A DNA stretch of 64,000 nt. Origin: Hyphomicrobiales bacterium. Its GTDB lineage: Bacteria; Pseudomonadota; Alphaproteobacteria; Rhizobiales; Beijerinckiaceae. Below are positions 54,528 through 62,780 of this stretch, in pieces. Below the pieces are notes generated by a model. The model was not told where the DNA came from. It ran no database searches and was given only the letters and a program-made list of their open reading frames with translations. The position numbers and the translations under genes were made by a program. The number at the start of each line of letters is the position of its first letter. The first letter of the stretch is position 1. The stretch lies in NCBI GenBank assembly GCA_003963405.1, contig RXIY01000023.1:18230-82229 (forward strand), in the 5' to 3' direction.

Positions 54528-55478
54528 TCACAATGACAGCCGCGCGACGATCGGCGCGTGGAGCGAGCCGAGGATCGGGTCCTTTGCAAAGACTTCGTCC
54601 AGAAGCCCCGCGTTGAGAATGCGCGTCTCGCGACAGGCCCCGGCGAGGGCGTTGGAGGCGAGAATATGGTCGATGAGCTTGGGGCGGCCCGCGTGCAGCA
54701 CCGTGTAGCGTCGTGACGCCTCGACCCTGTCTTCGAGCGGCGTCAGCGCGCGCGGCCCCTGTTGCGTCTCATTATCCCCGCCGCGCAAGAGCCTCGTCGG
54801 CGCGTCATGTTCGTCGGCGTTGAAATCACCGCAGACGGCGAGACGCGCGTCGGGCTCCGCGTCGAAGAGCGTTTCGATGAAGAGACGCGCCTCCAGCGCC
54901 TGACCCTCGCGCTTCTGCGCGGCGACGAACTGCCCTTCGATCTGCGACTTGCTCGATCCCTCGCCGCGCGCCGTCGCGACAGGCGCGGGCCTCGGGGCGC
55001 GCAGATGCAGGTTGAGTACATGGAGGGGCGGCCCGCCGGGCGTCTCGATGGCGGCATAGAGCAGCGGCCTGTCCCATTCGATGAGGATGGGCTCGGGCGC
55101 GACGTCCCCCTCGCTGGGCGGCGGCCATTCCCAGCGGCTCACGATGTCGTGATGAATCTGCCTCGTCGCCCCGATCGGCCAGCGGCTGAGGATCGCGAGG
55201 TTGTGCACGTCCGCGGGCGCGCGAGTTCCCGGCCGCAGGCTCGTCGCGCGCGCGTAATGCGCGTAAGGGGTCGCGGCGATCAGCCGGTCGAGCGCGAGAT
55301 AATCGCGCGGCGCGTGCTTGTGCGGCTTCTGCGCGCCGACCTCCTGAAGGCAGAGCACGTCGGCGTCGAGCGCCTCGAGCAGCGGCAGCAGCGCCGCGCG
55401 CCGCGCCTCGAACGCCGCCGCGCGGGTCGCGGCCCAGTCGAGGTTTTCGAGATTGAAGGTGGCGATCCGCAGATCCAT
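54528..55478 (-). CDS. Endonuclease/exonuclease/phosphatase-family protein
   Basis: A 316-residue protein of the DNase I-like fold. Markers are the N-terminal RIATFNLENLDW, DVLCLQEVGAQKPHKH, the metal-binding AVCGDFNADEHDAPTR, and the C-terminal LIDHILASN with the final H in LGSLHAPIVA. The substrate (nucleic acid, phosphoinositide-like or other phosphodiester) is not evident. ATG is taken as start with GTG directly before it. It converges on the zinc hydrolase gene and diverges from the Crp-type regulator. Confidence 0.87.
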   Translation of the reverse strand: MDLRIATFNLENLDWAATRAAAFEARRAALLPLLEALDADVLCLQEVGAQKPHKHAPRDYLALDRLIAATPYAHYARATSLRPGTRAPADVHNLAILSRWPIGATRQIHHDIVSRWEWPPPSEGDVAPEPILIEWDRPLLYAAIETPGGPPLHVLNLHLRAPRPAPVATARGEGSSKSQIEGQFVAAQKREGQALEARLFIETLFDAEPDARLAVCGDFNADEHDAPTRLLRGGDNETQQGPRALTPLEDRVEASRRYTVLHAGRPKLIDHILASNALAGACRETRILNAGLLDEVFAKDPILGSLHAPIVARLSL

Positions 55479-55574
55479 CACGTCATTGTCGCGCGCCCGC
55501 GCCTTCCGCGCCAGAGCGGCGCGGCGGACGCCAACAAAAAACGCCCCTCGACGGCACCCCAGTTTGGCGGCACT

Positions 55575-56303
55575 ATGCCTCGCGCTTTACTGAGATTTTC
55601 CCGGAGCTTCCCAGTGTCCGTTTTCGACGGCATCCCTTTTTTCGCGGGGCTCGACCCTGCGCGCGCCGAGGCCTTCGGCCGCCAGTGCGTCCGCAAGCGA
55701 TACGACGAGGGCGAGCTGGTGCTCGACTTCGAGGACCCGTCCGAGGACGTATATTTCATCGTCGGCGGCGACGTGCGCGTGTTGGTCCGCACGGCAGCGG
55801 GCAAGGAGATGATCCTGGGCGATTTCGGACCGGGCAAGTTCTTCGGCGAAATGGCGGCGATCGACGGGGCCAAGCGCTCAGCCAATGTCACGGCGCTGAC
55901 CAATGCGGAAATCCTGCTCGTCCCGCCCGGAGTCTTCCGCGAGATCGTGCTGCATGCGCCGGAGATCACGGAGCGGCTGCTGCGCCTGCTGACGGCGCGC
56001 GTGCGCGAGCTCAACATCAGGCTGTTCGAGCGTTCCGTCCTCGATCTGCGCCACAGGCTTTACTCCGAACTCCTGCGCATGTCGGCGCCGCGCAAGGGTC
56101 ACGATGGCCAGTCGATCATCTCGCCGCCGCCGTTCCAGCACGATCTCGCCGCGCGCATCGGCTGCCGGCGCGAGCAGGTCAGCCGCGAACTGGGCGCCAT
56201 GATCGAGGAGGGCACGGCCGAGAAAATCCGCGGCGGCCTCGTTCTGCTGCGGCCGGCTCTGCTCGAAAAACGCGTCCGCGACGCCATGAACGAGGCGGAG
56301 TGA
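55575..56303 (+). CDS. Crp/Fnr-family cyclic-nucleotide-binding regulator
   Basis: A 242-residue transcription factor: a cNMP-binding beta-roll (about residues 20-130) with the phosphate-binding cassette FFGEMAAIDGAKRSANV, in which the Glu and Arg-Ser contact cAMP in true binders, a dimerisation helix, and a C-terminal winged helix (FQHDLAARIGCRREQVSREL). No FNR-type cysteines are present. It starts at MPRALLRFSRSF; a GTG 13 codons in (55614) is an alternative. It lies 1.3 kb before an adenylate-cyclase locus, so cAMP is the likely ligand. Confidence 0.87.
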   Translation: MPRALLRFSRSFPVSVFDGIPFFAGLDPARAEAFGRQCVRKRYDEGELVLDFEDPSEDVYFIVGGDVRVLVRTAAGKEMILGDFGPGKFFGEMAAIDGAKRSANVTALTNAEILLVPPGVFREIVLHAPEITERLLRLLTARVRELNIRLFERSVLDLRHRLYSELLRMSAPRKGHDGQSIISPPPFQHDLAARIGCRREQVSRELGAMIEEGTAEKIRGGLVLLRPALLEKRVRDAMNEAE

Positions 56304-56404
56304 CGGCCCCGCGGCGTGCGCCCGCGCACACAAGGTTCTAGCGGCGGCCCCTATACATGTCCTTGCTCGCAATCGGGAGTATTGGACGTTCGAAGGGGTC
56401 CGCG

Positions 56405-56722
56405 ATGACTGTTCCGTTGACGCCGATCGCAACTTGTCGAGAGATCGCCGGGCTCGGCCCGCATGAAATCCTGCTCGGGGCGGTTCCGGGCGAGAAACAC
56501 GAGAGGATGCTCGCCGGCTATTGCCGGAACCGCCGCTCGCGGGCGGTCGCCCGCACGAAGGTCGTCGCCGACATTCGCGCTGCGGTCATGCATGGCGCGA
56601 CGCGGGACGCCGCCGATCTCCTGATCGTCCTGCGCCGTCTCCTGTCCGCCGCTGCGCCCTTTGGCCAGCCTTGCGCGCGGCGCCCATTGAGCAGGCGCCG
56701 CCGCGCCAGAGCTGTCGCCTAA
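56405..56722 (+). CDS. Unknown basic protein, 105 aa
   Basis: Starts MTVPLTPIATCREIAGLGPH, with AAGGGG about 6 nt before the ATG. It contains a helical central part (KVVADIRAAVMHGATRDAAD) and an Arg-rich tail (RRPLSRRRRARAVA). No family is recognised. Its position between the Crp-type regulator and the barrel gene, on the same strand, suggests but does not show a link with the cyclase locus. Confidence 0.45.
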   Translation: MTVPLTPIATCREIAGLGPHEILLGAVPGEKHERMLAGYCRNRRSRAVARTKVVADIRAAVMHGATRDAADLLIVLRRLLSAAAPFGQPCARRPLSRRRRARAVA

Positions 56723-56767
56723 TGGCAACAGTCGCTTTTTCTTATGTCGACGGGCGTCGCCCGGCCC

Positions 56768-56795
56768 GGCTCTGCCGGAGCCGTGATTTCACGGC
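56768..56795 (+). other. Two adjacent small hairpins before the barrel gene
   Basis: GGCTC-TGCCG-GAGCC (5-bp stem) shares bases with GCCGTG-ATTT-CACGGC (6-bp stem), so the two structures are mutually exclusive. They lie 107 nt before the chosen GTG start of the barrel gene, in a 179-nt spacer. They could form a weak terminator of the upstream gene or a leader switch; no U-tract is present. Confidence 0.3.
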
Positions 56796-56901
56796 TGGAT
56801 AGAGGTTTGTGCCACAAGGCCGTGGCCGCCCCGGTCCTGGATGGCTTATTGTCAAGTTGAAGGTTCGGCGCGATGAAACTCCTGTTATCCGGGAGCGGCG
56901 C

Positions 56902-58251
56902 GTGCGCTTTTTCAAACTGCAACCGACGCGATTTTTCCTTGTCGCCCTGATGGCCGCCGCGATGTGCGCGCCCGCAGCCGCGCAGGACGCCCGCGCCGAA
57001 CGCGACCGGCTCGCCGCGCATATTCAGGCCCATCCGGAGGACGACGCCGCGACCTATCGCTTCGTCGCTCTCGCGACCGAACTGAGAGATGACGAGGCCG
57101 CCATCGGGGCGCTCGAGCGGCTGCTGATGTTCAATCCGGACCTGTCCCGGGCGCGCAAGGAACTCGGGTTTCTCTATGCGCGGCTGGGGAATTGGGCCGT
57201 CGCCGCGCAGCATCTCAAGGAGGCGCGCAAGAGCCAGAGCCTCGACGCTGTGCAAAAGGCCCAGATCGACGCGCAACTGCCGGATATCGAGAAGCGAACG
57301 CAGCCGAGCCGCCTGACGGTTCGGCTTCACACGGGCCTTCGCGCCCAGTCCAACGCCAATTATTTTCCAGCCAGTTCGCTGTTTCAGATCGGCGGGGCGG
57401 GCACGGTTTCGCCCGGCGGGCCGAGAGGCGACGTCAATGCGTTTCAACTCGTGCAGGCCGCGCATGACTACGAATTCGGCAGTCAGCGCGGCGATCAACT
57501 CGAGACGCGTTTGACCGCCTATGCGACCGAGCAGTTCAGGCTGCCGCAATACAGCGTCGCGCTCTTCGCCGCTTCAATTGGCCCCCGCTTCTTCATCCCG
57601 CAGGGCGCCGTTCAGGGCCTCTCGATCCATCCTTATGCAAGCGGGGCGGTCTCTCTGCTCGGGTCGAACAATTATCTCGATACGGGCGGCGCGGGGGCGA
57701 GTCTGCGGGCCGATCTGACCCCCGACTTCTGGCTGGAGCCGGGCGCCGAGTGGCGCAGCCTGTGGGTCGCACGGGCGCCGAGCGCCTTTGGCGTCGCGCC
57801 CGAGGCGACGCTCTCGACGCTCGCGACGGGCGACGCCGTCACGGGCTATCTCAACGGCGGCTACGCGCTTTTCGACGCCGTGCGACTCGAAGGCCGCTTC
57901 GGCTACACGCGCGCCGGGGCCTTTTATGCCGCACAGAGTTCCAACCAATTCGACGCGCAGGCGATGCTGCGGCTCGAGGTCGATCCGCCGCATCCAGCCC
58001 TCGCGCGCCGGTGGACGATCTCGCCTTACGCACGCTTCACCCATCTCGCCTTCGACGCGCCCAATCCGCTCGTCTCGCCGTTCGTGGCGCGGCGCGAAGC
58101 GGCGTGGACCTATGGGATCATGCTGGATGCGCCCGTGACGCCCATGCTCGGCTTCGCGGCCAATCTCGAATTTGCGCGCAACGACTCGAACCTTTCGAAC
58201 TTCTCGACGCGCAATGTGTCGGTCTCCTTCGGCCCCACGGCGAAATTCTAG
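56902..58251 (+). CDS. TPR protein with C-terminal outer-membrane beta-barrel
   Basis: A 449-residue exported protein: a signal peptide (FFLVALMAAAMCAPAAAQ, GTG start with GGGAG 6 nt upstream), about two tetratricopeptide-like helical repeats (residues 30-130, ALERLLMFNPDLSRARKEL then GFLYARLGNWAVAAQHLKEA), and a roughly 300-residue beta-rich region of alternating polar/hydrophobic strands ending in Phe (VSVSFGPTAKF), the C-terminal signature recognised by BamA. An upstream in-frame GTG at 56809 would add 31 residues. It starts the barrel-FecR-cyclase run; the next gene begins 18 nt after its stop. Confidence 0.78.
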   Translation: MRFFKLQPTRFFLVALMAAAMCAPAAAQDARAERDRLAAHIQAHPEDDAATYRFVALATELRDDEAAIGALERLLMFNPDLSRARKELGFLYARLGNWAVAAQHLKEARKSQSLDAVQKAQIDAQLPDIEKRTQPSRLTVRLHTGLRAQSNANYFPASSLFQIGGAGTVSPGGPRGDVNAFQLVQAAHDYEFGSQRGDQLETRLTAYATEQFRLPQYSVALFAASIGPRFFIPQGAVQGLSIHPYASGAVSLLGSNNYLDTGGAGASLRADLTPDFWLEPGAEWRSLWVARAPSAFGVAPEATLSTLATGDAVTGYLNGGYALFDAVRLEGRFGYTRAGAFYAAQSSNQFDAQAMLRLEVDPPHPALARRWTISPYARFTHLAFDAPNPLVSPFVARREAAWTYGIMLDAPVTPMLGFAANLEFARNDSNLSNFSTRNVSVSFGPTAKF

Positions 58252-58269
58252 AGGAGGGCGCGCGGCGTC

Positions 58270-59241
58270 ATGGTCAGGCTTCACAAGCGCATCGTCGGCG
58301 TCCTCTCCCTCGCGCTGGCGTTCTCCACGGCGGCGGGGGCGGAGAGAGTCGGCAATGTCGGCGCCGTCAATCCGGCGGCCTTCGGCGCCCCGCCCGGCGC
58401 CGTGCGTCGCGCGCTTTCTCTGGGGCAGGGCGTCGCGAAGGGCGAACGCATCGACACGGCCGGGGAGGGGAGCGCGCAGATCGTCTTCGACGATTCCTCG
58501 ACGCTGACGGTCGGACGCAACAGTTCCGCCGTGATCGACGACTTCGTTTACCGAGGCGCCTCCGGCAGCCAGGGCGTCCGGCTCGCCAAAGGCGTCATGC
58601 GGTTCGTGGGCGGCGGGGTGAGCCATGGAGCCGGCGTCAGTCTGAGAACGCCGACGGCGGTCATCGGGGTGCGCGGCGGTTCGGTCCTCCTGCGGACCGG
58701 GGGCGACTGCGGAACCCTCGTCGTGCATCAGATCGGCGTCGTCGAAGTGATGGGCCCCGATGGCGGGGCGCAGACGCTCAACCGCCCCGGCTTCGGCGTC
58801 TGCGCCTCCGAATCGGGCGTTTCCGAACCTTTCCGCGTGCCGCCGGAGACCATCGCCGCCATGGTCGCGGACATGGGGAGCCGCCGCGGCCAATCCGGCG
58901 GCGCCCGCGTCAGCCATTCCAACGACAGCGCCGCGGCGCTCGGGGACCACGCCCCGGCCAGCGTCGAGCCGTCGCCGGGTCTTTCGGCGCTCGCGCCCGT
59001 CTGGGCCGGCGGCGCGTTGGTGCAGAGCAGCGCCAACGCCACTAATCAGCCCGCGCCGCCCCAACCGCGCCCCGCGCCGACGGCGTCGCAGCAGGAGGCT
59101 CCCCAGCCCCCCAAGCCGCCGGCGCCGCCCCCTCCTTCTCCGCCGCCGCCGCCTCCACCGCCGCCTCCTCCTCCGCCTCCTCCGCCTCCTCCGCCTCCGC
59201 CCCATCATCCCCATGGCTGCACTGGCTGCGACGACGACTAA
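58270..59241 (+). CDS. FecR-domain protein with a long polyproline tail
   Basis: A 323-residue exported protein: signal peptide (about 1-24), FecR-like beta domain (about 50-180; GEGSAQIVFDDSSTLTVGRN, LRTPTAVIGVRGGSVLL), a low-complexity linker, 21 consecutive prolines (about residues 291-311), and the tail HHPHGCTGCDDD with a C-x-x-C and neighbouring histidines. It has no cytoplasmic anti-sigma region or adjacent ECF sigma gene, so it is not a classic FecR. It lies between the barrel gene and the CHASE2 cyclase gene. Confidence 0.85.
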   Translation: MVRLHKRIVGVLSLALAFSTAAGAERVGNVGAVNPAAFGAPPGAVRRALSLGQGVAKGERIDTAGEGSAQIVFDDSSTLTVGRNSSAVIDDFVYRGASGSQGVRLAKGVMRFVGGGVSHGAGVSLRTPTAVIGVRGGSVLLRTGGDCGTLVVHQIGVVEVMGPDGGAQTLNRPGFGVCASESGVSEPFRVPPETIAAMVADMGSRRGQSGGARVSHSNDSAAALGDHAPASVEPSPGLSALAPVWAGGALVQSSANATNQPAPPQPRPAPTASQQEAPQPPKPPAPPPPSPPPPPPPPPPPPPPPPPPPPPHHPHGCTGCDDD

Positions 59242-59348
59242 GCGAGGGAGAGGCTCGGAACCTCAGTCTTGTTGAACTGTCCGGCGTGAACTAGCGTGGC
59301 CGAAACGCCTGAGTGGCCGCGCGATTGCGCGATTCTGACGGAGCGCCG

Positions 59349-61565
59349 ATGCTCTCGCGCAAACAAGTCTTTCTGGTCGCCGCGCTCCTCGCCGGCCTGC
59401 TGACGCTGCCCTGGGGCCTGTTGCAGCCCCGTCTGCTCGACGACCTGCGCAACATGGTCTTCGATCATTTTCAGCGCCTGTCGCCACGCGTCTATGATCC
59501 CGAGGCGCCGGTGCGCGTCGTCGGCGTCGACGAGGACAGCCTGAAGGCTTACGGCCAGTGGCCCTGGCCGAGAACCCGCATTGCCGCGCTCGTCGACCGG
59601 CTGAGCGAACTGGGCGCGGCCGCCGTCGCCTTCGACTTCGTCTTCGCCGAGCCGGACCGCGCCAGCGCCCGGATGCTCGTCGACTCGCTGCCCGATGCGA
59701 AGCTGCGCGCCGATGTCTCGCGGCTCGTCGCCAAGGCTCCCGACAGCGACGTCCTGTTCGCAGAGGCTGTGGGTCGCGGGCCGGTCGTGGTGGGCGCGAC
59801 GCTCGCGGCGCAGGGCGCCAGGTCCTTCCCCGCGAAATCGGGGGTCGTCGCCGCGGGCGACGATCCGCTGCCTTTTGTCTATGAGTTTCAGGGGGCCATC
59901 CTGCCGCTTCCCCCATTGATCCAGAAGGCGCGGGGGCTCGGCGTCACCAACTGGCTGCCGGATCGCGATCTCGTCGTGCGGCGCGTGCCGCTGCTCCTGC
60001 GCGTCGGCGACGCCATGGCGCCCTCGCTCGCCCTCGAAGGCTTGCGCGTGGCGCAAGGGGAGCCGAGCGTTATCGTGCGCTCCTCCAACGCCAGCGGCGA
60101 AACGGCCCTTGGCGCGCAGACGGGGGTCAACGCCGTGAAGGTCGGCGCCTTCGAGATCGCCACGGGATCGACGGGCGACGTGCGGCCGCGTTACGCCTTC
60201 AGGGACCCACGCCGGACCATCTCCGCCCAGGCGGTGCTGGAGGGCCGGGTTCCGCGCAGCGAAATAGAGGGCCGCATCGTCTTCGTCGGCGCACTCGCGA
60301 CGGGGCTCGGCGACGTGCGCGCGACGCCGCTGGAGCCGGTCGTTCCTGGCGTCGAAGTCCATGCGCAAATCGTGGAGGCGCTCACGAGCGGGGCGCTGCT
60401 GTCGCGCCCCGACTGGGCGCTGGGGCTCGAAATCATCCTGTCGGCGGTGGCCTTTCTGGCGACGATGCTCGTTCTCTTTCTGGCGCCCCTGGCCGTCTCC
60501 ACGCTCTATGCGCCGCTCGCCGTGGCCGGCCTGTTCGGCGGCTCCTTTCATCTCTTCGAGAAATACGGGCTGCTGCTCGATCCCGCCTATCCGAGCCTCG
60601 TGGTGATCGGCTCGTACGTCGTGGGCGCGGTCATGCTGTGGCGCTTCGAGAATTCAGCGCGCCGCCAGGTGCGCAACGCCTTCGGCAAATTCGTCGCGCC
60701 CGCAGTCGTCGACCGCCTCGCCGAAAATCCGCAGCTCCTCGTGCTCGGCGGCGAGACGCGCGAGCTGACGGTGCTCTTTTCCGATCTGCGGAACTTCTCC
60801 GGCCTCTCCGAGGGCATGAGCGCGCGCGAACTCACGCAATTCATGAATGATTATCTGACGCCCATGACTGACGCCATTCTCGAATGCGAGGGCACGGTCG
60901 ACAAATACATGGGCGACGCCATCCTCGCCTTCTGGAACGCGCCGCTCGACATCGCCGACCATCCGCACAAGGCGCTGAAGGCGGCGCTGGCGATGCGCGA
61001 GTCGCTCGTCGCTTTCAACGCGGCGCGGGCCAGGGCGGCGCAGGAGGCGGGGCGTCCCTATGTGGAGGCGCGCATGGGCTGCGGCCTCAATCTCGGCCCC
61101 TGTAACGTCGGCAATATGGGCTCGGTGCGCCGCTTCGATTATTCGATCCTCGGCGATAATGTGAATCTGGCCTCGCGGCTCGAGGGCGCGAGCAAGGCGT
61201 TTGGCACGGACATCATCGCGTCCGGCGCCGTTCGGGACGCGGCGCCGGACATGGCCTGGCTCAATCTCGGTCGCATCGTGGTCGTCGGCCGAAGCGAGCC
61301 GACCCCCGTTTTCTCGCTCGCGGGCGACGACCATTTCGCGGCATCTCAACCGTATGTGCGCTGGCGCACAGCGCATGACGAGATGCTGGCAGAGTATGAG
61401 GCGGGTCGCTTCGACGGCGCTGCGGCGCGCGCGGCGGACCTTGCGCAAACGCATCCGGGCCTCTGGGCAAGCCTCTACAAGGCCCTAGAAAAACGATATG
61501 CGGGCCTCGCCCGGGAAAGCGTGCAGGAAGGCTGGTCCTCGGTATGGAATTTGACAAGCAAATAG
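59349..61565 (+). CDS. CHASE2-domain adenylate cyclase
   Basis: A 738-residue membrane cyclase: one N-terminal helix (about 8-25), a periplasmic CHASE2 sensor (about 30-345; VVGVDEDSLKAYGQWPWPR, AFDFVFAEPDR), three helices (about 355-435), and a cytoplasmic class III cyclase domain (about 465-640). Catalytic residues are all present: metal-binding Asp479 and Asp523, adenine-specifying Lys519 and Asp597, transition-state Asn606 and Arg610, so cAMP is the expected product. GGAG lies 5 nt before the ATG. It shares strand and close spacing (107 nt) with the FecR-domain gene. Confidence 0.93.
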   Translation: MLSRKQVFLVAALLAGLLTLPWGLLQPRLLDDLRNMVFDHFQRLSPRVYDPEAPVRVVGVDEDSLKAYGQWPWPRTRIAALVDRLSELGAAAVAFDFVFAEPDRASARMLVDSLPDAKLRADVSRLVAKAPDSDVLFAEAVGRGPVVVGATLAAQGARSFPAKSGVVAAGDDPLPFVYEFQGAILPLPPLIQKARGLGVTNWLPDRDLVVRRVPLLLRVGDAMAPSLALEGLRVAQGEPSVIVRSSNASGETALGAQTGVNAVKVGAFEIATGSTGDVRPRYAFRDPRRTISAQAVLEGRVPRSEIEGRIVFVGALATGLGDVRATPLEPVVPGVEVHAQIVEALTSGALLSRPDWALGLEIILSAVAFLATMLVLFLAPLAVSTLYAPLAVAGLFGGSFHLFEKYGLLLDPAYPSLVVIGSYVVGAVMLWRFENSARRQVRNAFGKFVAPAVVDRLAENPQLLVLGGETRELTVLFSDLRNFSGLSEGMSARELTQFMNDYLTPMTDAILECEGTVDKYMGDAILAFWNAPLDIADHPHKALKAALAMRESLVAFNAARARAAQEAGRPYVEARMGCGLNLGPCNVGNMGSVRRFDYSILGDNVNLASRLEGASKAFGTDIIASGAVRDAAPDMAWLNLGRIVVVGRSEPTPVFSLAGDDHFAASQPYVRWRTAHDEMLAEYEAGRFDGAAARAADLAQTHPGLWASLYKALEKRYAGLARESVQEGWSSVWNLTSK

Positions 61566-61610
61566 ACGTCCGCCACGCACTTCCAAAACACGGCTTCCCA
61601 CGGTTTCGGT

Positions 61611-62312
61611 ATGACTGACGCAATCGTCCAAAAATACTGGTCGCTACTCGCCTCCCGCCACGACGCCGCCGCCTTCGCCGCTCTCGACGCCGCCTATTGC
61701 GAGCCCCAGCGCGCCTATCACGCCTGGGGCCACATTGCCGATATGCTGCAAAAGCTCGATAGTCTGCCGCATCTCGCCGCGCGTCCCGATCTCGTCGCGG
61801 CGGCGATCTTCTGGCACGATTCGGTCTATCTCACCCTCGAAGCCGACGGCCGCCCGCGCACCGACCCGGAAAATGTGCGCGACAGCGCCGCGCTTTTCGA
61901 AAGCCATTCGAAATTCGACGACATGGAGCGCGACGCCGTTCACGACCTCATCATGGCGACCGCCCACCATATGAAAGCGCGGGCGCGCAAGGAGTATTAT
62001 CCCGGCTTCGCGCAGGACCTCGATCTCTTTCTGGATCTGGACCTCTCCTCGCTCGCGGCGCCCTGGCCGGTCTTCCTCAAGAATTTGGATGACATCCGCT
62101 TCGAATTCGCCTGGGCCCCCGAGCAAGAGTTCTTTCTCGGACGCACGAAGATGCTCGAGAGTTTCCTCGGCGGCGGCGAGGCGCTTTTCCGCCTGCCGCA
62201 AACGCGGGCGCTGTGGCTCGAGGCCGCGCGCGCCAATCTTCTGCGCGCGGACGCCGAGTTGCGCGAGAAGATGGCTCAAGCCCCCGAGAGCAGCATTTCC
62301 AGCGCCTGCTGA
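61611..62312 (+). CDS. Predicted HD-type phosphohydrolase (COG4339-like)
   Basis: A 233-residue protein with the N-terminal [17 protein letters not shown] and FWHDSVY motifs (candidate metal-ligand His and His-Asp of an HD domain) and a later [12 protein letters not shown] that could provide further ligands. It resembles the uncharacterised COG4339 group of predicted metal-dependent HD phosphohydrolases. Substrate is unknown; because the neighbour makes a cyclic nucleotide, nucleotide phosphate chemistry is possible but unsupported. The 3' end overlaps the convergent CinA-family gene by 37 bp. Confidence 0.8.
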   Translation: MTDAIVQKYWSLLASRHDAAAFAALDAAYCEPQRAYHAWGHIADMLQKLDSLPHLAARPDLVAAAIFWHDSVYLTLEADGRPRTDPENVRDSAALFESHSKFDDMERDAVHDLIMATAHHMKARARKEYYPGFAQDLDLFLDLDLSSLAAPWPVFLKNLDDIRFEFAWAPEQEFFLGRTKMLESFLGGGEALFRLPQTRALWLEAARANLLRADAELREKMAQAPESSISSAC

Positions 62313-62764
62313 ACCGCGCTTTCGCGAATCTCGCTTCGGGTGAGAGGGCCGAAGCGGCGCTCGACATGACGGGTCGCCGCGCCGCGCCGCGCCAGCGCAA
62401 AGTGAACGAGCCCCACGGGCTTTTCCGCCGAGCCGCCGCCAGGCCCGGCGATTCCCGTGATCGCGACGGCGAGATCGGCGCGGGAATGCGCCAGCGCGCC
62501 CTCGGCCATGGCGCGCGCGACGTCCGCGCTGACGGCGCCATGGGCAAGGATCAGCGCCTCCGGCACGCCGAGCATATCGCGCTTGGCCTCGTTGGAATAA
62601 GTGACGAACCCGCGGTCGAAAATCTCGCTCGATCCGGCGATGTCGGTGATCGCGCCGGCGACGAGGCCGCCGGTGCAGGATTCGGCTGTCGCGGCGACGA
62701 GTCCCCGCGCGCGAAGCGCGGCGAAAAGCTGTTGCGCGAGTTCGGTCAGATGAGCTTGCAACAT
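62276..62764 (-). CDS. CinA-family nicotinamide-nucleotide amidase
   Basis: A 162-residue protein equal to the CinA C-terminal (PncC) domain, which deamidates nicotinamide mononucleotide in NAD recycling. Markers are [36 protein letters not shown], and [20 protein letters not shown]. The N-terminal molybdopterin-like domain of full CinA is absent. It follows the 5'-nucleotidase-family gene by 16 nt, so the two are probably co-transcribed. Its 3' end overlaps the HD-type gene by 37 bp. Confidence 0.93.
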   Translation of the reverse strand: MLQAHLTELAQQLFAALRARGLVAATAESCTGGLVAGAITDIAGSSEIFDRGFVTYSNEAKRDMLGVPEALILAHGAVSADVARAMAEGALAHSRADLAVAITGIAGPGGGSAEKPVGLVHFALARRGAATRHVERRFGPLTRSEIRESAVQQALEMLLSGA

Positions 62765-62780
62765 TTGTCCCTGCAGTCGT

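Noticed and set aside
54762..55574. Upstream extension of the Crp/Fnr-type regulator
   Set aside because: It runs antisense through the nuclease-fold gene and encodes Arg-rich sequence with no domain; the ATG at 55575 begins the regulator.
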